12,025 nt of DNA, taken from assembly GCA_002404055.1 (NCBI GenBank), contig DHIZ01000218.1, positions 2,275 through 14,299 on the forward strand, written 5' to 3'. A model generated the notes under the pieces. The model was not told where the DNA came from, ran no database searches, and saw only the letters and a program-made list of their open reading frames with translations. The position numbers and the translations under genes are program-made. The DNA is from Chloroflexi bacterium UBA4733 (GTDB lineage Bacteria > Chloroflexota > UBA4733). Positions 7,082 through 12,025 of this stretch are shown piece by piece. Each line of letters begins with the position of its first letter. Positions within the stretch are counted from its first letter, which is position 1.

Positions 7082-7116
7082 GCTTGCTTGATGATGCCCA
7101 TCATCGTTGAGCAAGC
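7082..7116 (+). terminator. 15-bp hairpin 45 nt after the binding-protein gene, candidate terminator
   Basis: GCTTGCTTGATGATG and CATCGTTGAGCAAGC flank a 5-base loop. As RNA all 15 positions pair, three of them as G-U wobbles. No T-tract follows, so it is not a textbook intrinsic terminator. It could still end the operon, stabilise the 3' end, or be a two-arm recombinase site. Wobble pairs only make sense on the transcript, and the plus-strand reading gives them, which supports an RNA role. Confidence 0.4.
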
Positions 7117-7168
7117 CTGGGACATGCCGGTGTGGACTGCTCTGACTGGCGCATCGTAGCCTGATGTT

Positions 7169-7206
7169 GGGGTGAGACAACGATTCCTGCATTTTCGAGC
7201 CATTTG
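7169..7206 (+). repeat. Possible left terminal inverted repeat of the first Tn3-family element
   Basis: The sequence GGGGTGAGACAACGATTCC starts at 7169. Tn3-family ends are about 38 bp and start GGGG, so this is a reasonable left end for the recombinase-transposase pair that follows. The matching right end is not in the window because that element is truncated at about 9862, so the call cannot be checked by pairing. Confidence 0.35.
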
Positions 7207-7279
7207 CCCGAATGTCGGGAGCACAGTCTGGATCGCTCGGACGTTGCCGGCGTACTGACGGGTGATGGCGGCGCCGCCT

Positions 7280-7307
7280 TTGCCAGAGCATGCGCGTTCT
7301 CTGGCAA
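7280..7307. repeat. Perfect 9-bp inverted repeat, candidate recombinase core site
   Basis: TTGCCAGAG (7280-7288) and CTCTGGCAA (7299-7307) are separated by 10 bases. A similar half site, CTCTGCCAA, occurs in direct orientation at 7397-7405. The site lies just upstream of a tyrosine recombinase gene in a Tn3-type element, where TnpI-type recombinases have an internal resolution site made of an inverted core plus directly repeated accessory motifs. The spacing is slightly longer than the usual 6-8 bp core. A transcription-related hairpin is the alternative. Confidence 0.4.
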
Positions 7308-7413
7308 TGCGCCCCCTCCATCGGCGCCCTTGACGCACGCCTGAGCGCCCAGTACCCTGGCCGCAATCTGGATTTCTCTGGCGAAAGGGGCCACCGCTCT
7401 GCCAACGACGCTG

Positions 7414-8290
7414 GTGGCCACCTACGACGCCTTTTTAGCCGACATGCGCCACCTGGAGCAGTTGCGCCCCGGTACCCTGCGCGCTTATCGCTATGAGCTG
7501 GCGGCGGCCGCCGCCAGCTCCCGTTTCGCTGCCGGCCTCGATGCGCTGACGCTCGCGGATCTGGAGGACTGGATCGCCCGCCACTCCCAGTACCGTCGGG
7601 CGGCGCGCCGCCACCTTCCGCCGCTTCTTCGGCTGGGCCATCCGCCATGCCTACTGCGCCCGTGATCCGATGGCGGGCTACGGCTCCGTTCGGGCCCGCC
7701 GGCGGTTGCCGCGCCCCATCCGGGAGGCGCGGGAGCAGCAGGCGCTCGATGCGGCCATTGCGGTGGGTCGGGAGCCCTACCGGCTCATCTGCACGATCCT
7801 GCGGGAGACCGGCATGCGGGCGAGCGAAGTCCTCGCCTTGCGCCGAGGCGATGTGACGCTTGATGCCGGCCGCGAGGCCCTGCGGGTACGGGAGGCGAAG
7901 AATAGCTGTGAGCGTGTGGTCATCCTGGGGCCGACCGCCACGCCGCGGACCTTGCGCGGCCTGCGCGCCCATACCAAGCTGGGGCAAGTGGCGGCGCCGT
8001 TCGAGTTGCTCTTCCGTTCGCGGCACGGCACGGCGGTGTCGTACGATGCGTTGCACTACCAATGGGGCAAGCTGTGTGCCCGGGCCGGCCTGGTCGACAC
8101 GTCCGGCCACCCGCGCTACACCCTCCACCAGTTGCGCCACACGCGGGGCAGCGAACTCATCGCGCAGGGGCAGCGGGTGGAAATCGTCCAGCGGGTGCTG
8201 GGGCACCGCGACATCCGCTCCACGCTCCTCTACGCCGAGTTGCAGGACGCGCAGGTGCGCGCCGCGCTGGAGGGCCACCGGACGCACTGA
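7414..8290 (+). pseudogene. Tyrosine recombinase, TnpI/XerC-like, frameshifted in the N-terminal domain
   Basis: Site-specific recombinase of the phage-integrase family, probably the cointegrate resolvase of the Tn3-type element. The N-terminal SAM-like DNA-binding domain (TYDAFLADMRHLEQLRPGTL, from 7414) is in one frame and runs to about 7590. It continues one base later with GRRAATFRRFFGWAIRHAY, so one extra base (e.g. T 7591) or two missing bases broke it. The catalytic domain is complete: Arg in TGMRASE (7817), Lys (7898), His and Arg of HQLRH (8126, 8135), His of LGH (8204) and nucleophile Tyr of LLYAEL (8231). The repaired length of about 292 residues suits TnpI-type enzymes. The true start is uncertain; GTG 7414 is the nearest to a GAAAGGGG site. 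A 206-residue product from internal ATG 7670 would lack the DNA-binding arm. It ends 79 bp before the transposase start. Confidence 0.8.
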
Positions 8291-8369
8291 GCGCGTGCCC
8301 GAACTGGGGCGCTGGGGCGGAGCGCGCCAGCGCCTTGCGCCAAGACGCCGGCCAGAGAGGAATGGACGC

Positions 8370-9862
8370 ATGGCGGGCCTGCGTGATACGGCGTATCCAC
8401 GGCTGAAGACGACGGTGACGCCGCACGACCTGGCGGACGTGTATACCCCGACGGCGGACGAACTGGCCCTGGCTGCCCAGGTGACGAAGGGAGCGCCGGC
8501 GCGCGCCGGCGCGCGCCGGCTTTCTGATTGTGCTCAAGGCGTACCAGCGGCTTGGCTACGCGCCGCCGGTGGTGGCGGTCCCGCCGGTGGTCGTCGAGCA
8601 TATCGTCCGCGCGGCCGGCCTCCCGACCGTCCCCACCGATCTCGCGGGCTACGATCATTCGGGGACGCGCATTCGCCACCTCGCCGCGATCCGCGCCTAT
8701 CTCCGCGTCCGGCCCTTCGACCGGGCCGCGCGGCGGGCGATGGTGCGGGCACTGGCCGACGCTGCGCGCACCAAGGACGATTTGGTGGATCTCATCAATG
8801 TCGCGATCGAGGAACTGATCCGCCAGAGCTACGAACTCCCGGCGTTCGACACGCTCAATCGGGCGGCGCGGCACGTGCGAGCGAGCACGGCCCGCTCGTG
8901 CTCTGCGCAGGTCTTCTACGGACTGGCTGTGGCGGCGCGCGCCGCCATTGATGCCCTGTTCATCGGGGCGTCGGAGACCGGGCGCACAGCATGGAATGAC
9001 CTGAAAGCCGACCCCGGCCGGCCGACGGTGGCCCACCTCCAAGCGCTGGCCCTCCGTCGAGACTGGTTGGCCGCCCGCCATCTGGGCGGTACGGCCCTCG
9101 CGGCGCTCCCGGTCGGGAAAGTGCGCCAGTTCGCGGCGGAAGCGAAGACGCTCGATGCCGGGCGCATGCAGGCGCTGGAGCCCCACAAGCGCTACACGCT
9201 GGTGGCAGCGCTGCTCGCCGTGCAGAACGCCCAGACCATGGATGACCTGGGGGAGATGTTTGTGCGGCGCATGCTGCATCTCCAGGCCGCCGCCAAAGCG
9301 GCCCTGGAGCGCTATCGTGCCGAGTCGGCGCAGCGCACCGACTTGCTGGTCGCCGCCCTGCGCGATCTCGTCGTCGCCCATCAACAGGAGGGCACCGTCG
9401 AGGAGCGCTTCGCCGCCATGGATGCGGTGATCGGTCCCCGGCGGGAGGGGCTCCTGGAGGACTGCGATGCCCACCTCGCCCACGCCGGGAACAACTACTT
9501 CCCCTTCCTCTGGCGCCGCTAGCAGAGCCACCGCGCCACCCTCTTCCGCCTGCTGGCCGCCCTGACGCTGCGCTCGACCAGTCAGGATACGGCCCTGCAA
9601 GACGCCGTACGGTTCCTGCGGAGCCACCAATACTGCAGCGGCGACTGGCTCCAGACCACCCGGAAGGAGCGGACGGGGACAGCGGCGCCTCAGGCAGTGC
9701 CGCTGCTGGATCTCTCCTGGGTGCCCGACGGCTGGTGGCGGCTGGTGACCGGACTCGCTGGGCGTGGGACCTTCCCCGAGCGCGTGAACCGCCGGCACTT
9801 TGCGGTCTGCGTCTTCTCCCAGGTGATGTGGGAGTTGAAGTCCGGCGACCTGGCCATCGAAG
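8370..9862 (+). pseudogene. Tn3-family transposase, lineage 1: N-terminal half with frameshift, nonsense codon and 3' truncation
   Basis: The gene starts at ATG 8370 (MAGLRDTAYPRLKTTVTPHD), preceded by AGAGAGG. After GAPARAG the frame is lost because a 10-bp unit (GCGCGCCGGC) is present twice at 8501-8520. Removing one copy restores GAPARAGFLIVLKAYQRLGY. The second frame then runs through Tn3 TnpA-specific blocks: LINVAIEELIRQSYELPAFD, PVGKVRQFAAEAKTLDAG, PHKRYTLVAALL, DDLGEMFVRRMLH. It meets TAG at 9520-9522, where the family has Tyr (PFLWRR-Y-QSHRATLFRLL). The same frame resumes through STSQD, RRHFAVCVFSQVMWELKSGD and ends at LAIEG. The catalytic domain that should follow is absent. Full-length relatives are about 1,000 residues; about half remain. 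Confidence 0.88.
8501..8520 (+). repeat. 10-bp tandem duplication causing the transposase frameshift
   Basis: GCGCGCCGGC occurs twice in a row, with a further partial copy (GCCGGC) at 8495-8500. A length change of 10 shifts the frame by one. Deleting one unit rejoins the family-typical sequence without any amino-acid gap, so this looks like a slippage duplication in a GC repeat. In principle such a tract could also contract again. Confidence 0.85.
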
Positions 9863-11902
9863 GAAACGCCGCAGGTCGGCCGCCTGCTCGCGCTCTACGT
9901 CGACGAGACGGTGGCCGACGCTACGCCGTTCGGTGACGTGCGCCAGCGTGCCTACACGCTCATGCCCAGGGATGCGCTGGCCCGCGCTGCCCAGCGCATG
10001 AGCGCCAAGCCGGCGAGCAAGCTGGCACGGCACTGGCAGGCCGTGGACGGCTTGGCCGAGCGCATCCGTCGCCAGGTGCGGCCGCTGTACAGGGCGCTCG
10101 ACTTCGCCAGCGTGTCCCCCAGCAACCCGTGGGTGGCCGCCCTGGCCTGGGCCAAGGGCGTGTTCGCCAAGCAGCAGCGCCTCTCGCAACGACCGCTCGC
10201 CGAGTGCCCGGCGGCCACGCTGCCCAAACGGCTGCGGCCGTACCTGCTGACCGGCGACGCGGACGGCAGGCCGACGGGGCTGCACGCCGACCGCTACGAG
10301 TTCTGGCTCTACCGCCAGGTCAGGAAGCGGCTGCGGTCTGGCGAGCTGTTCCTCGACGACAGCCTGCAGCACCGCCACTTCTCGGACGAGCTGGTCTCAC
10401 CGGACGAGCAGACCGAGGTGCTCGCGCAGATGGACATCCCGTTCCTGCGTTCGCCGATCGAGACCCAGCTCACGGCGCTGACAGCGGCGCTGCATGCGCA
10501 ATGGCTGGCGTTCAACCGCGAGCTGAAGCAGGGCAAGCTGGCACATCTGGTCTACGACCAGGAGACGCAGACGCTGACCTGGCGCAAGCCCAAGGCCGAC
10601 ACGCAGCCGGCACACGAGCAGGCGTTCTACGAGCAACTGCCGTTCTGCGATGTTGCTGACGTGTGCCGCTTCGTCGACGGCGAGTGTCAGTTCCTCTCGG
10701 CGCTGACGCCGCTGCAGCCGCGCTATGCGAAGAAGGTGGCTGACGCTGATAGCCTGCTGGCGGTGATCCTCGCCCAGGCGATGCACCACGGCAACCTGGT
10801 CATGGCGCGCACCAGCGACATCCCCTACCACGTGCTGGAGGCGACCTACCAGCAGTACCTGCGCCAGGCCTCACTGCACGCTGCCAACGACCGCATCAGC
10901 AATGCCATCGCGGCGTTACCGATTTTCCCCGATTACGGGTTCGACTTCGACGTGCTCTACGGCGCCGTCGACGGCCAGAAGTTCGGCGTCGAGCGCCCGA
11001 CGGTCAAGGCGCGCCATTCGCGCAAGTATTTCGGCCGCGGCAAGGGCGTGGCCGCCTATTCGCTGCTGTGTAACCACGTGCCGCTCAACAGCTCCCTCAT
11101 TGGTGCGCACGAGTACGAGGGGCACTACGTCTTCGATAGCTGGTATCGCAACACGTCTGACATCGTGCCCACCGCGATCACCGGGGACATGCACAGCGTT
11201 AACCGGGCCAACTTCGCCATCCTGCACTGGTTCGGCCTGCGCTTCGAGCCACGGTTCACCGACCTGGGCCATGAACTGAAGGAACGCTCTTGCGCCGATA
11301 GTCCGACGCGGTACGAGCAGTGCTTGATTCGCCCAGCCGGCCAGATCGACGTGCAGGCGATCATCGACGAGCAGCCGCACATCGACCGGATCGTCGCCAC
11401 GCTGGGCCTCAAGGAGATGACCCAGGGCACGCTGATCCGCAAGCTGTGTACCTACACCACGCCGAATCCGACGCGGCGCGCGATCTTCGAGTTCGATAAG
11501 CTCGTCCGCAGCAGCTCTACGCTGCGCTACTTGCGCGACCCGCAGCTGGAGCGCACGGTGCACCGCTCGCAAAACCGCATTGAGTCGTACCACCAGCTGC
11601 GCGCGGCTATCGCCCAGGTCGGCGGCAAGAAGGAGTTGATCGGACGGACCGACATCGAACTCGAGATCAGCAACCAGTGCGGCCGATTGATCGCCAACGC
11701 GATCATCTCTTACAACTCAGCGATCCTGTCGCGGCTGCTCACCCGGTACGAGGCGAGCGGCAACGCGAGGGCGCGTGCGCTCGTCACGCAGATCTCGCCG
11801 GCAGCGTGGCGCCATATCCTGCTGAATGGGCACTACACCTTCCACAGCGACGGGAAGGTGATCGACCTGGATGCCATCATAGCCGGCCTGGATCTCGGGT
11901 GA
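9863..11902 (+). pseudogene. Tn3-family transposase, lineage 2 (DUF4158-type): C-terminal two thirds, N-terminus missing
   Basis: From about 9863 a new frame (VGRLLALYVDETVADATPFG...) runs 679 codons to TGA 11902, with GTG 9911 as the first possible start (663 residues). It has the DDE residues of Tn3 transposases: Asp in YGAVDGQKFGVERP (residue 354 from GTG 9911), Asp in ITGDMHSVNRANFAI (426) and Glu in HRSQNRIESYHQL (558). The C-terminus ends SPAAWRHILLNGHYTFHSD... next to the right inverted repeat. Relatives are close to 1,000 residues with an N-terminal DUF4158 DNA-binding domain; that domain is missing, so the protein should not move its element. The sequence lies close to transposases I recall from proteobacteria, suggesting recent transfer. 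There are no internal stops, so loss of the N-terminus is fairly recent. Confidence 0.88.
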
Positions 11903-11934
11903 CGGAAATTTCGGTGGTTTGGGCTTACATCCCC
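11897..11934 (-). repeat. Right terminal inverted repeat of the second Tn3-family element
   Basis: Read inward on the minus strand the end starts GGGGATGTAAGCCC and runs through a GGAAAT-type block (RC) to the TGA of the transposase gene. The GGGG start, ~38-bp length and overlap with the transposase stop are typical of Tn3-family right ends. No matching left end was found in the window. The 91 bp beyond it (11935-12025) show no recognisable gene. Confidence 0.6.
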
Positions 11935-12025
11935 CTACTGGGTCAGTTTCACACCGGCGATGACAGCTCCTACATAATGAACGCACGAAATAAGTACGAT
12001 TCCTGCTTGTTCAATGACGTCCAGA

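Larger units (their letters stand above)
7037..7413. other. Intergenic stretch: operon end and left end of the Tn3-type element
   Basis: No convincing coding frame is present. It holds a hairpin (7082-7116) shortly after the binding-protein stop, a possible GGGG-type Tn3 end (7169-7206), and a perfect inverted repeat (7280-7307) that could be the site acted on by the adjacent tyrosine recombinase. Frames on the minus strand here have no family features. Confidence 0.55.
7169..9862 (+). mobile_element. Decayed left portion of a Tn3-family transposon (recombinase plus transposase)
   Basis: A possible GGGG-type end, a candidate internal resolution site, a tyrosine recombinase gene and a Tn3-family transposase lie in the order and orientation of tnpI-tnpA transposons such as Tn4430. 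Both genes carry inactivating changes, and the 3' end is lost at the junction with a second transposase at about 9862. The region follows the hairpin that ends the sugar operon, so the insertion may have separated the binding protein from downstream transporter genes (inference). Confidence 0.65.

Noticed and set aside
5693..8371. 892-residue open frame on the minus strand spanning the binding protein, gap and recombinase
   Set aside because: Crosses two unrelated, well-supported plus-strand genes and an intergenic gap, with Arg/Ala-rich composition typical of a shadow frame.
8495..8520. GC-rich repeats as a CRISPR-like or satellite array
   Set aside because: Only two full 10-bp units without spacers; fully explained as a slippage duplication in a coding frame.
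8230..10378. Two long overlapping minus-strand frames (522 and 472 residues) opposite the transposases
   Set aside because: Arg/Pro/Gly-rich products with no domain; opposite strand matches Tn3 transposase blocks throughout.
7180..12006. 11-bp word ACGATTCCTGC shared by the putative left end (7180-7190) and the right edge of the window (near 11997-12007)
   Set aside because: Same orientation rather than inverted, no GGGG nearby on the right, and repeated 11-mers are expected by chance in 12 kb.
1..12025. Anti-phage defence system, CRISPR array, toxin-antitoxin pair, tRNA or rRNA genes
   Set aside because: No frame shows nuclease, helicase, reverse transcriptase, Cas or toxin features, and no repeat-spacer or tRNA-like pattern was found on reading both strands by eye.

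Overview
This is a GC-rich accessory region, probably from a Chloroflexota-like bacterium. That placement is an inference. It rests on the substrate-binding lipoprotein (twin-arginine motif, lipobox, then a long Thr/Ala/Ser-rich linker), on GC-rich codon use, and on the style of the first Tn3-family transposase; no taxonomic marker is present. The window combines a small sugar-utilisation locus with at least three mobile elements that have broken it up.

Layout. 2-160: C-terminal end of an unidentified gene. 161-470: intergenic, with a TATAAT-type box and a palindrome. 471-578 and 2066-2136: two minus-strand gene remnants on either side of an IS1380-family element (579-2065). One is the C-terminus of an unknown protein. 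The other is the promoter and twin-arginine N-terminus of a (probably secreted) protein. 2154-2246: a nearly mirror-symmetric divergent promoter with LacI-type operator-like palindromes. 2390-7036: a compact three-gene plus-strand operon encoding a beta-propeller (VCBS/FG-GAP) protein resembling PL11 rhamnogalacturonan lyases, a LacI-family repressor (8-bp overlap) and an ABC sugar-binding lipoprotein (4-bp ATGA overlap). No permease genes follow; there is a hairpin 45 nt after the last stop codon and then transposon sequence.

7169-9862 is the left part of a decayed Tn3-family transposon that carried a tyrosine recombinase (probably a TnpI-like cointegrate resolvase) and a transposase. The recombinase is frameshifted. 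The transposase has a frameshift from a 10-bp tandem duplication, an in-frame TAG, and a 3' truncation. At about 9862 it joins, mid-gene, the C-terminal two thirds of a different Tn3-family transposase lineage (the lineage with an N-terminal DUF4158 domain). That copy keeps its D-D-E residues and right inverted repeat but has lost its N-terminus.

How it fits together (inference): the LacI-type regulator probably controls both the operon and the divergent twin-arginine gene in response to a plant-polysaccharide-derived oligosaccharide captured by the binding protein. IS1380 destroyed the divergent gene, and the Tn3-type material lies where the transporter permeases would be expected. I do not see a defence system, a CRISPR array, or tRNA or rRNA genes. 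The most original observations are the symmetric divergent promoter, the unusual signal-less propeller enzyme, and the junction of two different Tn3 transposases.
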